A stretch of DNA of 64,000 nt from Acanthochromis polyacanthus (lineage: Eukaryota > Chordata > Actinopteri > Pomacentridae), in assembly GCF_021347895.1 (NCBI RefSeq), contig NC_067120.1:18213361-18277360 (forward strand). The letters run 5' to 3'. The notes beneath the pieces were generated by a model that saw nothing but the letters and a program-made list of their open reading frames with translations, did not search any database and was not told the origin of the DNA. A program made the translations under genes and the position numbers. Below are positions 1 through 11,472 of this stretch, piece after piece; position 1 is the stretch's first letter, and each line of letters starts with the position of its first letter.

Positions 1-2988
1 ATCCCAGCCCCTAGGGCTATCTGTCAGTCAAAGAAGGGAAAAGACATGTGGAAGGAACTGAGAATAGCGAAAGGAAGGAAGGAAAGAAGAAGGAAGGGGT
101 AAACGCAAAGAACTGTACCTGTCCAGATTCAGAATAGGCAGCGAGAATGAAGTGAAGAGGTTGTCAGGAGCATAGACTATGAAAGGGAGACATGAGGAGA
201 AGAGACCAGGCTCAACTCAACTCTAAACTCTGCCTCTTTTTTTGCTTAAAGACAGAGCAAAGTGCTGGGATTGGCTGAGGTGATAATGAGAACACCTCTG
301 TTTTTGTCTCAGCTTTGAGACGGACAGGCGAGGGAAAGGGAACACACATAAAGGTGAAGGCGGAGGATGAATAAAAAAGGAGGAAGGTGAGTTCATGGAA
401 GAGCTGCATAACAAGCCCAGGAGGGTGCAGAGGAAGACCGTCCGCTTGTTCCTCGCTTTGTCCTCCGAGAGCTGCCTTAATAGAGCCCTTGTTTCCCGGC
501 TGCCACTCAGGATAACGAGTAGGATAACTGCAGTCTGTCTCGTCCTCTCTCCTCCTTCCAATATTCCTCCTCCATCTCCTCCTTCTCTTTCTACTTCCTA
601 CGCATCCTTCGCGTCCTTCACCGCCTCCGCCTTCCTCCTTTCCTCCTTCCTCCTCCTCGCTCTGCGTTGGTATTTCTGTCATTTTCCAAGTCTTCCAGTC
701 AGCAAGGTAACTCTGAAATAACTGCTCTGCCGTGGCCTTGACCTCTCGAGCAGATAGAGACAGAAACCCAGATTTGATTTTGTTTGTGTAGTCGGCAGAG
801 AGAGGAAAAACATGACATGCTTTAACAAGTGAAATACTGCGCCATCCACTTCTATGATTCAACAAAAGCAAGAGCCTCATGATTCAGAGGAGACGGTGCT
901 TCTCGGCAGTGCCCTTGTCTGACTGTCATTGTTGATTATTTAATTACAATGATCTTCCATTATCATTTACGCAAGATGATTAAAGAAGGCGAGGCTTTTT
1001 TCAAGCGTCTTGTATCCTCGCTGTACCTCACGCATTCGGTCTCGTCGAGTCCACGGTGTGACAGCAGCGAGTTTCACTGTCCTGAAGCAACGCAGCACTT
1101 TAAAAGTTGATCTGACAGCAGGTTGAGAAACGTCGCGCCATAATTATGCCTGACAGGTTTGCCCAGATAAGACAGAAAATTAAAAATCTTTTGTTGAGGG
1201 TGTTAACCCTCTGTTGTTGTAACCAGACAGCCGAGCATTTAAAACACCTGAATGAAAATGGCTGAAAATAACCCATTTGCATATTTTTAGACTTACCTCA
1301 CCATCGGCGTTTGTTATAAATAGAATCTGACTCAGTTGTACTTTGAACTACTTCATACAGCCATGTAGGAGAGAAGAGGATGATTCAAACAAATTCAGCT
1401 TGATTTTTTTTATATACGCTGGCGATACACCTCATGCATCTTCTCCCTTTTTAAAAGCTCCCTGTGCTTTTATCACGCTGAAATTCACAGGCAACAAAGA
1501 GCATTGGATATTTTTCCTCAGGAGTGGGCAGAATTCATATTAATTTCAAAGATAGGCTAGTTATACTATTTGCCATAGACTCATGATTTTTAAGCAGTGT
1601 CCTTTCAACCCAGCATTGCCGTTCTAAGGGGAGAAAATGAGGTGCTCTGCTCTCACCAAACTGACGTAATTAGTGAAATGTGGGCTTTAAAGTCTGCCAC
1701 ATTATGAGAGCACTCTGAAGCTGGCCAATATTGGAACTGGCTAAAAAAAAAAAGGAATATGCTGTAGGTATTTTTAACAAACCTGCAGCTGACTCAGACA
1801 AATGCGGATGATTTTTAAATAGATAAAGCACTAATCTGTGGGACATTTGATCAACGGTTAATCTGCTGCAGAAATTCTATTAAAAGGCTGAGGGCTCATT
1901 AGCCAATAGATCTTAATCCCATTACTGCCTGGGCGGTGGGGGACCATGAGCTCGTCTGCCTGTCGCTCTGTGGGGGATACTGTTGCAGGCAGTCTCAGAG
2001 AAGGTCATACACGGCACGTTGCCATTTTCATAATGAGAGGAGAGCATCATGCATCATGCACAATCATAAAAAAGCCATCACTGGCTATGCAGACACATTT
2101 AATCACGGTGGATGTCTGGACCTAACATATTTAGCCCTACTGCGTAATAACAGGCTTTATTTCCGCTCTCGTGTGGGGCTGGCCCTTAGTTTAATTAAAT
2201 GGTAGCTGAAATATCAGCGTAATCTGTCTCTCTGTGTATATTATGCTCATTGTTGAGAACTGCATTGGATTTGTGGCTGGTTGATGTTTGCGGGGTTGTT
2301 TGTGGTAATAAAAGGGTTGAACGTTGTTCCGTTTGAAGCCGAGAGAGGAGTGAGAAAGAGAAACGAGGAAGCCAAATAAAAGAGACGAACAGAATAAGAG
2401 GGAAAAAAATGGAGAGGAGAACTTCAGAGCATGTAATCTTGGTCTTTGTATTAAAGACAAGAGCTGAAGGAGGAGGCAGAGTCAAGGATATTTCTAAGTG
2501 GAGCTCTGTGAAAACAAACATCAGCTCCATCTAGCTGTGCCAAAAGCCCTTTTGCTGAGCTTCTTCGCACAGCACATTATAAAAACTCCTCATGTCCTAG
2601 AGCAAAGTTGAATAAAAGCGCGCACACACCTTGGAATTTTATTTATTTACCCGCATGCGTCGAAGGATGGCAATGCGTTGAAGTTTTACTGGCATTTCAA
2701 AACACAAGGCAGTTACATCTTTGTCTTGTAAGGATAAGCTTGTTATATTCATTTCATTCATCCCCCGCTATCTTTTATTGATACAGATGTCCTTCTCTGG
2801 CTATGAAACTGTGCTTGATCAATAAAGTCTTTGGACTAGCTTCACTCAAATGCTAGACATGTTGATTTATCAATTATGAATCAGCCACTGTTGAAAATTC
2901 CTACCAGGCAAAAATGGAGCTCAATAGCTCATTCACTGGAAAAGGAATATTTTGAAATCAACATGATATTTTGACTGCACACAGATAT
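1..2988 (+). other. nell2: nell2 intron sequence (no exon seen)
   Basis: This stretch precedes the first recognisable nell2 exon and should be intron. I see no EGF- or VWC-type cysteine pattern on either strand. A pyrimidine-rich patch (TCC/TTCC-rich) lies at about 545-660 and purine-rich patches at about 60-110 and 2340-2420. These low-complexity patches produce long but meaningless open frames. No transposon end was recognised. Confidence 0.6.
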
Positions 2989-3152
2989 CCTCTTCTCTTC
3001 TCTTCTCTTCTCTTCTCTTCTCTTCTCTTCTCTTCTCTTCTCTTCTCTTCTCTTCTCTTCTCTTCTCTTCTCTTCTCTTCTCTTCTCTTCTCTTCTCTTC
3101 TCTTCTCTTCTCTTCTCTTCTCTTCTCTTCTCTTCTCTTCTCTTCTCTTCTC
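2989..3152 (+). repeat. (TCTTC)n microsatellite forming a polypyrimidine tract
   Basis: About 32 near-perfect tandem copies of the pentamer TCTTC run up to TCTCCTACAG, the acceptor of the next nell2 exon. The tract contains no A and no AG on the coding strand, so it serves as an unusually long polypyrimidine tract. Confidence 0.97.
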
Positions 3153-3160
3153 TCCTACAG

Positions 3161-3301
3161 ATATTGATGAGTGTGCGGACGGCTTTGTCGAGTGCGATAG
3201 TAAATCCACTTGTGTCAACTTGCCCGGCTGGTACCACTGTGAGTGCCGTGATGGCTACCATGACAACGGCTTGTTTTCCGCCAATGGGGAATCGTGTGTA
3301 G
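3161..3301 (+). CDS. nell2: NELL2, calcium-binding EGF exon
   Basis: This internal exon encodes one complete calcium-binding EGF module. The translation starts DIDECADGFVECDS and contains CVNLPGWYHCECRDG, which matches the Ca2+-binding start (D-x-D-E-C) and the Asp/Asn-hydroxylation pattern C-x-N-x4-Y-x-C-x-C. The wording is very close to vertebrate NELL2 as I remember it. The acceptor is CTACAG ending at 3160 and the donor is GTGAGT from 3302. The exon begins with the last two bases of a codon and ends with the first base of the next Asp codon, completed at 6164. NELL2 is a secreted, oligomeric glycoprotein with an N-terminal laminin-G/TSPN domain, VWC domains and six EGF modules. It signals through Robo3 in axon guidance and ROS1 in the epididymis. 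The N-terminal exons lie left of the window. Whether this is the a or b teleost paralogue cannot be decided here. Confidence 0.93.
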   Translation: MLMSVRTALSSAIVNPLVSTCPAGTTVSAVMATMTTACFPPMGNRV

Positions 3302-3593
3302 GTGAGTTGTCCTTCTTTACTTTCCTTACGCAAATATATATATATACAAAAAAAACGATGATAAGGTTTCCTTTTCATATTAGGATGAAAGTTCTGTTAT
3401 GTTCGGGGAACCTCATTTTTCTTCAGCATACAATACAAAGGTGCCAAGTAGTGCACATACAACTTAATCAGATGTAAAGAGGCAAAATGTAAAACATGCA
3501 ACTATTCCTATGCAACTATTTTTTTTTACTAGTTCATTTACTTCATGTAAAAAAAAAAAACATCTCATGTGTTAAAAACAGTATAAATGCATG

Positions 3594-5017
3594 TACAGTG
3601 CCTTTAAAAAGTATTCAGGCCCTTTGGATGTTTTGTGCTATTGCTTTTCATTAAACAAAGAATTTACAAATTACAAGCAGAATCAAGAAATTGTTTCATG
3701 TATGTTTTTAAATGAAAATGGATTTCTTTATGTAATGTCAATTCTATAAAATTTGTGAAGTAAAATAAGTGATTGCACCCCTTTTGAAGGGACTCACCAA
3801 ATTCAACACAGGTGCAGTCAGCTGGTGCTAGAAGTCACACAAATACTGAAGTGGAGATCAACTGAGTGCAGTGAATGTGTTTCAAGTTACTGTATTATAA
3901 AACACCTACATCTAGAAGGTCCAGTCACTGATGAATCACTACTCCTGGTTATAACCACATCGTGAAGACAAAAGAACACTCCAAGAAACTCCATAAAAAG
4001 GTTATTAGAAAACATAAGTCAGAGGATTCATACACGAACGTTTCCAAGTCATTGAATTTCCCTCGGAGTACAGTTAAATGTATCATCATAAAACAGAAGG
4101 AATATGGCACATGTGTGAATCTGCCTGGAGCAGGCCGTTCCCAAAACCTGAGTGACTGTAGAAGAAAGTGAGGGAGGCCACCAAGACACCTATGACACTT
4201 TAAAAGGTGCTACAAGCTTCAGCAACTGATATGGGAGAGACTGTGCAAACAACAATTAGTGCCTGTTCTTTACCAGTCGAAGCAGTCTGGCAGAGTAGCA
4301 GAGAAAGCCACTGCTGAAAGAAGCTCATATTAAATCTCAACTGCAGTTCAACAGAAGGCATGTGGGAGACTCTGAAGCCAGCTGGAACGTGGTTGCTTGG
4401 TCAGATGAGACCAAAATTGAGCTTTTAGGACGTCAGACTAACGATTGGTGTACACCAAACACCGCACCTCATCACTAACACACCATCCCAGCCATGAAGC
4501 GTGTTGGTGGCAGCATCATAATGTGTGGATGCTTCTCAGCACCAGGCCCAGGAAGTCCTGCAAAGGTAGAGGGTGAAATAAATGCAGCAAAGTATAGGGA
4601 AATCTTAGAGGAGAACCTGATGCAGTCTGCAAGAGAACTGTGACATGAAAGGTTTGTTTTCCAGCAAAACAATGACCCGAGGCATTAAGCCAGAGCTAAA
4701 CAGAAATAGTTTAAGCCAGAGCTAAACAGAATAGTTTAACCGCTACAGACAACAAAGTGAATATTCTGCAGTGACTTCCCATGCAACCTGACAGAGCTTG
4801 AGCAGTTTTGCAAAGAATAATGGAGTAAAAGTTCAGTGTCCAGATGTCTCAGGCCTGATTATTGTAAAGAAATCTGTTTCCACTTTGATAAGAAAGAGTG
4901 TTTTCCTTTTTTTTATTTTTTGTGACAAAAGCTGAAATAAATTAACCATGATTCAATGTTGAAAAGCAATATAAAGTGAAAACTTCCAAGGAGGATAAAT
5001 ACCTTTTAAAAGCACTG
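3594..5017 (+). mobile_element. Degenerate Tc1-like transposon in nell2 intron
   Basis: The left end reads TA-CAGTGCCTTTAAAAAG at 3594. The right end, near 4995-5017, reads ACCTTTTAAAAGCACTG, an imperfect inverted copy. The length of about 1.4 kb fits a Tc1/mariner element with a single transposase gene. A TA target duplication is visible only on the left; the right flank reads AA. The element has the same orientation as nell2. Confidence 0.8.
3962..4900 (+). pseudogene. Tc1-like transposase pseudogene
   Basis: The opening frame (3962-4171) encodes a paired-like helix-turn-helix N-terminus with stretches such as KTKEHSKKLHKKVIRKHKS, FPRSTVKCIIIK and NLPGAGRSQNLSD, all characteristic of Tc1 transposases. 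Downstream, pieces of the catalytic domain can be read only across stops and frameshifts, including WNVVAWSDETKIELLG and GGSIIMCGCFSAPGPG. A tandem duplication of about 24 bp (AAGCCAGAGCTAAACAGAA) near 4686-4733 further disrupts the frame. It therefore cannot encode an active enzyme. Confidence 0.85.
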
Positions 5018-6163
5018 AATATTTTTTGTTTTTGATTATTTGAAACATACCTGAAACATTTTTTGTTATAATTGTTCAGCAAATATGTTTATCTTATTTA
5101 TAAAAAATGTCTTGTCTTAAATGTTATCTTTTGACCAGTATAAATTGATGTCACTATAATAGAGTTTAGTCACTTCATTAATCAAAGTTTTGTCCTAGAT
5201 TTTAGATTCAGCCTTAATAGAAGTTTAATTCCACTTTATAAATCTTAGCAATGCAAAAACATTTAAAAAATAGATGCTTGTTTTCATCACAAAGCTCCAC
5301 TGTGTCGCATTAATGAAAACACTTATTGATTTTCTATTTACTACCCTTTAGTTTTACACATCATCTTTATCACAACTTTAAATGTCCTGTCTTTAGAATT
5401 CTAGCTTCAGGATTGAATGATTCAAGCTACTAAAGCAAACACTGAAAATAGCGTCTTTCAATAAAGCAAAACTTTGCTGAAATATGTAAATCATCTGACA
5501 CCAGAACCTCACACAGGTTTTTATTATTTTTCTATAGGTGTGCCATTATGAGTGTGCTTTCCTCCAAAAATGTCGATTTTTGCAGCCTTTTGTGGAACAT
5601 TGTCTCTGATGCAGCCTGTCAGAAAAACTGTCAGCTGTCAAAATGGAAACCCTCAATCTACAGTAACATCTAAGCGCCGCCTATAACAATAGCGCTAGCG
5701 CTGCTCCACTCGTTGACCCATCTTAGCTGTCAGTTGAAGTACGAAGACGAAAGGGAAAAAAGCACATGAAAGTCGCTTTGCAAAAAAAAAAAAAGGCCTA
5801 ACCTGTCTCACAAAGTAATAATTTGACCAAAAATGGGTTTCTAGGTTACATTACAGCTGTATACTGCATGTTTCTATCCAAGCTTTGAAAAACGGAGCTA
5901 CATATTGCTACATTTCAAGCCGTGACACTGTTGTGTTCAGCATTTTCAAATGCAAAGCACAGGGCAGGTCTATGGCTGCTCACTGACACATAACAGAAAA
6001 AAACCTTCGCGGGAAAACGCCTTGTCATCATGATACCAAAGCAACATCACTGGACTTGTAATAAACAAAAAAAAAAACATCTCATTTCCGCCACCCATGC
6101 ATAAACTACGTCTCCTGCACAGAGCATATGTATGATGTCATCTCTTTTTGTGCTCCCCTGCAG
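5018..6163 (+). other. nell2: nell2 intron, no feature recognised
   Basis: AT-rich intron between the Tc1 remnant and the next EGF exon. Only short A-runs are visible (around 5781 and 6068). No open frame of interest and no transposon terminus was recognised. Confidence 0.5.
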
Positions 6164-6357
6164 ATATTAATGAATGCAAGACAGGAAGGAACACCTGTGC
6201 CAACGACACAGTCTGCTTCAACCTGGAGGGAGGCTATGACTGTCGGTGCCCCCACGGCCACAACTGCACCGGTGACTGTATCCATGACAACAAGGTCAAG
6301 CACAGTGGGCAGATCTGGGTGTTGGACAGCGATCGGTGCTCGGTGTGCTCCTGCCAG
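6164..6357 (+). CDS. nell2: NELL2, last EGF module and start of C-terminal VWC region
   Basis: The exon starts after CCCTGCAG (6156-6163) and ends at 6357 before GTAATA. It is in frame with the previous exon (the split Asp codon is completed by AT) and ends on a full codon (CAG, Gln). The translation begins DINECKTGRNTCANDT, followed by CFNLEGGYDCRCPHG, again a calcium-binding EGF module with the hydroxylation consensus. It continues through NCTGDCIHDNKVKHSGQ (an N-C-T sequon) into IWVLDSDRCSVCSCQ, the opening of the next cysteine-rich VWC domain. The domain boundary falls inside the exon, as in mammalian NELL2 as remembered. The wording is much closer to NELL2 than to NELL1. Confidence 0.93.
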
Positions 6358-6542
6358 GTAATAAACAGAAGGAGATGGACACAGGAGACAGACACAGGGA
6401 AAGCTGAGGGAGAAATACAGAGACAGAGTAACAAGTAGACGGATCATCTGAAAGAGACAGAGGCAGACAAGTGGAAAGACGGATATGAAAATAAAAAAGA
6501 GACAGACATGTTCACTGCCATATATAGTTCAGCAATGATGTT

Positions 6543-6545
<3 letters not shown>

Positions 6546-6585
<40 letters not shown>

Positions 6586-6592
6586 TCTCTCT
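6546..6592 (+). repeat. (CT)n microsatellite
   Basis: About 23 CT units with one CA interruption, in nell2 intron roughly 190 bases after the preceding donor site. Confidence 0.9.
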
Positions 6593-7310
6593 TTAACTGT
6601 GTGGGTATCCAGATGGTCGAGGAGTGATTTTTTTTTTTTTTGCCGCTTTGTTTGTTCTCTCTCAACTTTCCAAATGTCTCAGCTAAGAATAACAAAACAA
6701 GTGCAAACCTCTTCTTTCCCATGAATGATGCCGTCCCCCACAGGGCCAATCAGCAACAAATGTCACCTTGTGTTGTCCTGTAACCACTCTGCTCCTCTTC
6801 AACCATTCAGTGACATTTTGAAAAACTACTAAAGCACAATAGTGCAGTAAATGATTTTTTTTACTTTTAATTTTTTTTTGTTTATGACAGACTATTGTTG
6901 TGCTGCCTTTGGGCTAACAGTGTTTTGACCCTGTGACATTAACATTTATAACAGCAACGGCTAAAAACTGTGGTAAGTTTAATGTGTAAATGAGCTCCTC
7001 GTTGACCTTTGGAGGAGACAAAGTAAAGTATAAAATCCAGACTTTTAAATTTTTTTCTATTTGCAAATGACTTTTTATTCACTGCTTCTTGTAAAAAGGG
7101 TACTTTGTAGTTTGCACTCAGTCATGGGAACAAGACACTGTAACTGGGGCTTTACAAAACAGCACTAATCAATATTTTATATTACAAACGGGTCAAATGA
7201 GTTCGTCTGATGCGTTTGTGGTTACAAACCCAACAGAAAATTAGGAACTGACTTTGCTATCCCCGTGGTGAATCTAGTGGAGCATTTAGCAGCTTAAGAA
7301 CATGTCCATA

Positions 7311-8640
7311 TGGTGTTTTTTCTATGCTCGAAAGCACATCATTAGCAAAACAATCAGTCAAAACCATGACTGAGACTTTGCAAATTGAAACTGCCGTGCA
7401 CTGATGTTAGATCAAAAAACACTGATTCAGACTTACAGGGTTTTATACATGACGAAGTCAAGAAACAAACTTCACTTCTTTATCACTATTATTCTTCAGA
7501 CACTTTCTGGTTCGAACATGGCTGAATGTTTGGCTGAATTACTCCAATACTAGAACTTGTCATTGTGGTGCATCGAGTAGTTTTACGGTGTTTAAAGCTG
7601 CTGTCCGGAGTTTGAATCGCAGCGTCTCCCAAAACACTGTTGGTCCCACCCTCCCTCCCTCTGATTTCGCCCCTTTATTTGTGCACGCGCGGAGTACCTG
7701 AGAGGAGTGCTGCAGCATCTTGCCTGTTTTGCTGTTTTCCCCTCTTCTACATTTAGTACATTTAGTAAATAATAAAGGAATTACGTTAGAATGCTGGATT
7801 GAGTCTAACTTGTCCTAATACCAAAATAACATGAATCTGCTAGGACGAACGAGTAAAGTTTCAATACGTGATTACACTCGTGTATCCCTCTCAATGACGT
7901 TGTTTATCAAACTTAGTGCATTTACGCGTGTATATGTGTTACATTGTTTATTTATTTCTATCGAGAGTTCAGAATTGCATGACTCCTCTGACGAAGAGTA
8001 TGTCCCAGACGCCCCAACATCTTCCTCCAGAGGTCGGGCATCTAAACGAAGCCGTCAGGCAGGCTATGGAGGCCGTGGTCAGGGAGCGAGGCGAGCACCC
8101 CGAGCCAAAAAACGTCCTGCAGTCTCTTGGCCTGACAAGCCGTGGGATTGGTAACTTTTCTGGAAGTTGCTGATCCCTGATGCTCTCTCCTCCACAAGCA
8201 AAACAAATGTGCGCGCGGTTGCGTAGCGTGTAGCTCGCCCACCTCTGCATGGGCTTGCTTGCTGTGCGCGTAACCGTTGATTGACAGCATGACAAAGCTG
8301 AAGCTCGAACTTGATTGGTCGGCAGCAACCGGCGCTTTTTGGAATAACATGGGGGTCTATGAGAGGAAGGCGGAGCTCAGGAATAAATTTTCATATCGCG
8401 TTATACTAACTTTATATTATAGTATCGAACTAGACTAACACATTTAAGCTTTGTTAAAAATGATACATAAATTGAAAACAAACAGAAACTCCGGACAGCA
8501 GCTTTAAGTAGAACTGAAGGAGAGCTGGTGTGCTTGAGCTGCAGCGAGAGTTGCATTTAAAAGAAAGCAATAATGTGGAGTTATACGCAGGCATTATTTT
8601 CATGGAAAAACTTCAAAATATGGAGCTTCAAACAAGTCCT
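7311..8640. repeat. Older interspersed repeat, split by a piggyBac-like insertion (copy A)
   Basis: The flanks of the element at 7592-8507 resemble the flanks of the second copy at 26407-27332. Shared words on the left include CATATGGTGT, ATGACTGAG and GATTCAGACTT, in the same order. On the right, a weaker match surrounds GGCATTATTTTCATGGAAAAA and GAGCTTCAA. By eye the flanks agree at roughly two thirds of positions, while the inserted elements are nearly identical. The family is unidentified and its outer limits are uncertain. Confidence 0.55.
7592..8507 (+). mobile_element. Non-autonomous piggyBac-like element, copy 1
   Basis: The element is flanked by TTAA on both sides (7592-7595 and 8504-8507). 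It has perfect 18-bp terminal inverted repeats, AGCTGCTGTCCGGAGTTT at the left and its complement at the right. TTAA target duplications are the hallmark of piggyBac elements. An open frame through about 7966-8154 encodes DSSDEEYVPDAPTSSSRGRA and then a basic, Arg/Gly-rich stretch ending WPDKPWDW. An acidic then basic stretch of this kind fits the N-terminus of a piggyBac-type transposase. No catalytic domain follows, so it is probably an internal-deletion derivative. It is inserted in a nell2 intron and nearly identical to copy 2. Confidence 0.75.
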
Positions 8641-9899
8641 AATGTTGTTGTTTTATGTATAGGAGACAGCGGGTTAGCAAGTTGTCATGCATAAGTTAGC
8701 AGCATGTGTTTAGTTAAATATTTTATTACAAGCAAAAGACAAAGCAGCACATATAATTTATCATGGTTGCAAATCTTAGACTTTGAGTCATCTAGTCCGC
8801 TGGGTCGCTCACCCTGTGGTCGAGCTGGTAACGTATCGAGTATCTTAGCTTGTTGGACTGTGTGCAGCAGCAATGAAATGTGAAGAAAGTGTAATCTTTT
8901 GATAGAAAGACAGAAAAAAGGAACGAAAGATCACATAAATGACAGCGATGCTATAGTGGTGAGCGATTTAATTAAAGTGCATAAGCTGTGTCGTGGTTTT
9001 TAAAGGTCTATCAGAGTGAGTCAGACTTTTGATGTAGTTGTTTTGATTGATTTCTGACACCAAAGTGACAAGGCATGTGGGAACAGTTGGTCTGGAAAAC
9101 TCATTCCGTCATCCCAAACACATTTCTCCTCCGTGATTATCAGGTCACTGAGCAGTCATACTTTACATTTCAGCGTTTCACTCAACCTAATGCCAAGTGT
9201 CTGGCAGTAGTGGAAGGTGATTATAGTGGATTAGTGTCGGTAGTGAATGATCAAGCAGCAAATTATTCATTTGATTACAAAGGACCAGGGCAGAAATGGC
9301 TCCCTAATTAAATGAGTCATATTAATTGATTTGAGAGATTGAAGAGCTGCCTGTCAAAATTAGTCGTAATGACTAGTTCAGGGACCACAGGGGTAAACAT
9401 GTTATTGTTTTGGAGGTAGGTGGACACAGCTGGATATTAGATGGAGAGCTGCGACTAAGTGATGGGGGCAAACCAAGGTCAGCACGACAGAATAGATAAA
9501 GATGGGGATGTGTCCACACTGAGGTCCTGCAATATGCAAACAGTTTATTTTTTCAACCTGCATGGAACAACAGTTGTGTAGCGGTTACTGCATTAATGCT
9601 GAACAAAGGCTGCGACAGACTAACAACAGAGAAATCACACAGTATTAGAATTAAACAGTAATGGTATGACAAAATCATGGCAAGAATTGTGCAAATGACT
9701 TTTAGTGGATAGAGTTTAATCATCGATTAGCACACATTTAATAAGACAAGTATCAAAGCATGTAAGAAAATGTGTGACAACTTACCCATCATGTAATGAT
9801 TCTGTGGCTTGTTGGTCCTGTTTGATAGCAACCTCAGTGACAATCAATATAAAGGATGTATGTAAAGCCTGTTCCTATTACCACCAATACCACAGCTTG
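8508..9899 (+). other. nell2: nell2 intron, little recognised
   Basis: Apart from the right flank of the older repeat (to about 8640), I see no exon, transposon end or tandem repeat. A 78-codon frame at 9075-9311 shows no family signature. Confidence 0.45.
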
Positions 9900-10050
9900 T
9901 AGGGCTGCAATTAAAGATCATTTTTTATTATTTTTTATGATCAATTAATTTAGAATTTGTCTATAAAGTATAAAAGTACAACTCCTATCACAGTTTCTTA
10001 AAGTCAAATGTCAAAAATCCAAAATCAAGGACACCAAACCAGCTTCAGAA
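9900..10050 (+). mobile_element. Possible hAT-type MITE fragment
   Basis: TAGGGCTGCAATTAA followed by an AT-rich ATCATTTTTTATTATTTTT stretch resembles the common vertebrate hAT terminus TAGGGCTGCAAC. No matching right end was found, so this is at most a fragment and the right limit is arbitrary. Confidence 0.35.
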
Positions 10051-10957
10051 CCAATTTTTTGGGACCCATTTTTGCTGAACAACTCACTCAATACGTAATT
10101 CTTAATCACATATGATGAGCTGCACTCATGAAAGGGAGCTCAATCTGAGAATATGACAGAAAGCCAAACTTATGATACTCTAGGGTGAAGCCTCGATTGG
10201 TGTATTTAAGCTATTTAAGTTTAAGATGCTATGTTACCGTCTCCACCCTGGCATCTGTACCAAGTTGACCTAACTTTCCTCCTGCTGCGGAGAATCTGGC
10301 ATCTAGGAAGTACGGTGGAGAATGTCGTAGCCTCAGGCTGCTATGCTATGATCGGTATCTCCTGTGGGATTACAGCCCACAGTGCAGTCACTAGATTAGA
10401 TCAATAACCGTATTACACATATATTAAATGTATTAAATATACCTGTCTGAAACGGGGTCAGTTTGGGACAAAACAAAACATGTGACCGAGGCTGGCCGGG
10501 CCTCACCGCCTTGTTAAGTGATTAACTGGTGGTTGAGTGGATGTTCTGAATATTATCATCTAATACAAACACCAGACACCTGCCAACCAGATCCACGTTC
10601 AAACATTCATCTATCCAGCGCTGACATAACTATGTACCTCTAAATATTTAAAGAATCCTGACAGGAGAATATTAAAGTCCTCCTTTAAGTGATGAGCAGA
10701 AATAAAGGGCCCTTCCTTAAAGAGGTCCTTCACATATTTGATCCATCTCTTGTGCCATATTTGAAATAATGGGTCTGTGAAGGACAGCGCAAAATTGAAT
10801 ATTTGCCAGAATAGTGGAAATGATAAGAGCTTGTTTATGTTTAAATTGAATCCTAACTGAGACTATTTACTGAGAGAAACTTGAATAACAGAGTTATTAA
10901 AAGAACAAATTGAGATGAAATTACTTGAATGCTGCTTCTGCAACCCGGTCTCACGGG

Positions 10958-11472
10958 GATTCGTGAAACTGTCACGTAAGTTTTAGTTTCGGTTTCGTGC
11001 GCACCAACACGATTTCGTCATGTTTTTCGTGCCGCTCACCACGAAATGTTTTTCGCTGTGGTAATCACATCTGAAAGTGGTTTATACCGGCGGATTCATG
11101 ACGATCTAAGCTGTCCATCGGCGTATACTGCTTGTGTGATCGCGTTTGCGGCCGCCGGCCGCCGGACATTCTTGAAATTCCTATGCAAATTGGTAAGTGT
11201 ACCACCGGCTTATGGTTAGGTTATGGTTAGGATTATGGTTAGGGTTATGTTTAGGGACGATGTCATGCAAAATATAGCGTTGGATTCGCCGCGGTTTTAC
11301 ATTAAAAATATAATATACACATTCTTTTGAAATACGTTCTGAGTGGCACGAAAAGTCCGCCGTTTAAAATACATTGGTGTGCATTTCGTGGTGAGCGGCA
11401 CGAAAAACATGACGAAATCGTGTTGGTGCGCACGAAGCCGAAACAAAAATTTACGTGACAGTTTCACGAATC
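10958..11472. mobile_element. Foldback element with ~95-bp inverted repeats
   Basis: The left arm (10958 to about 11048, starting GATTCGTGAAACTGTCACG) is repeated in reverse complement at about 11378-11472 with only a few mismatches. Both arms contain CCAACACGATTTCGTCATG and TTTTTCGTGCCGCTCACCAC. The core includes a GC-rich palindromic patch (GCGGCCGCCGGCCGCCGG, 11148-11165) and a degenerate telomere-like tract. No coding sequence and no clear target duplication were seen. Superfamily unknown. Confidence 0.8.
11210..11256 (+). repeat. Degenerate telomere-like repeat
   Basis: A run of imperfect GGTTAGG/GGTTATGG units (TTATGGTTAGG, GGATTATGGTTAGGG, TTATGTTTAGGG) inside the foldback element. 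It resembles diverged TTAGGG but is too irregular and embedded to be a true interstitial telomere. Confidence 0.6.

Noticed and set aside
212..880. A 222-codon frame on the - strand
   Set aside because: It is driven by purine-rich low-complexity sequence (E/G/R-rich) inside the nell2 intron, with no domain or splice context.
2929..3477. Frames rich in Arg-Glu-Glu or Leu-Phe-Ser repeats
   Set aside because: They are translations of the (TCTTC)n array; only the part from 3161 to 3301 on the + strand is a real exon.
3962..4171. A 69-codon frame with a DNA-binding helix-turn-helix
   Set aside because: It is the surviving N-terminus of a broken Tc1-like transposase, not a host gene.
7916..8328. 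Several overlapping frames on both strands repeated at 26740-27174
   Set aside because: They are shadows of the piggyBac-like element; only the DSSDEEYVPDAP frame has transposase-like content.
11210..11256. Interstitial telomere
   Set aside because: The units are irregular and lie in the core of a transposable foldback element, so a chromosome-fusion scar is unlikely.
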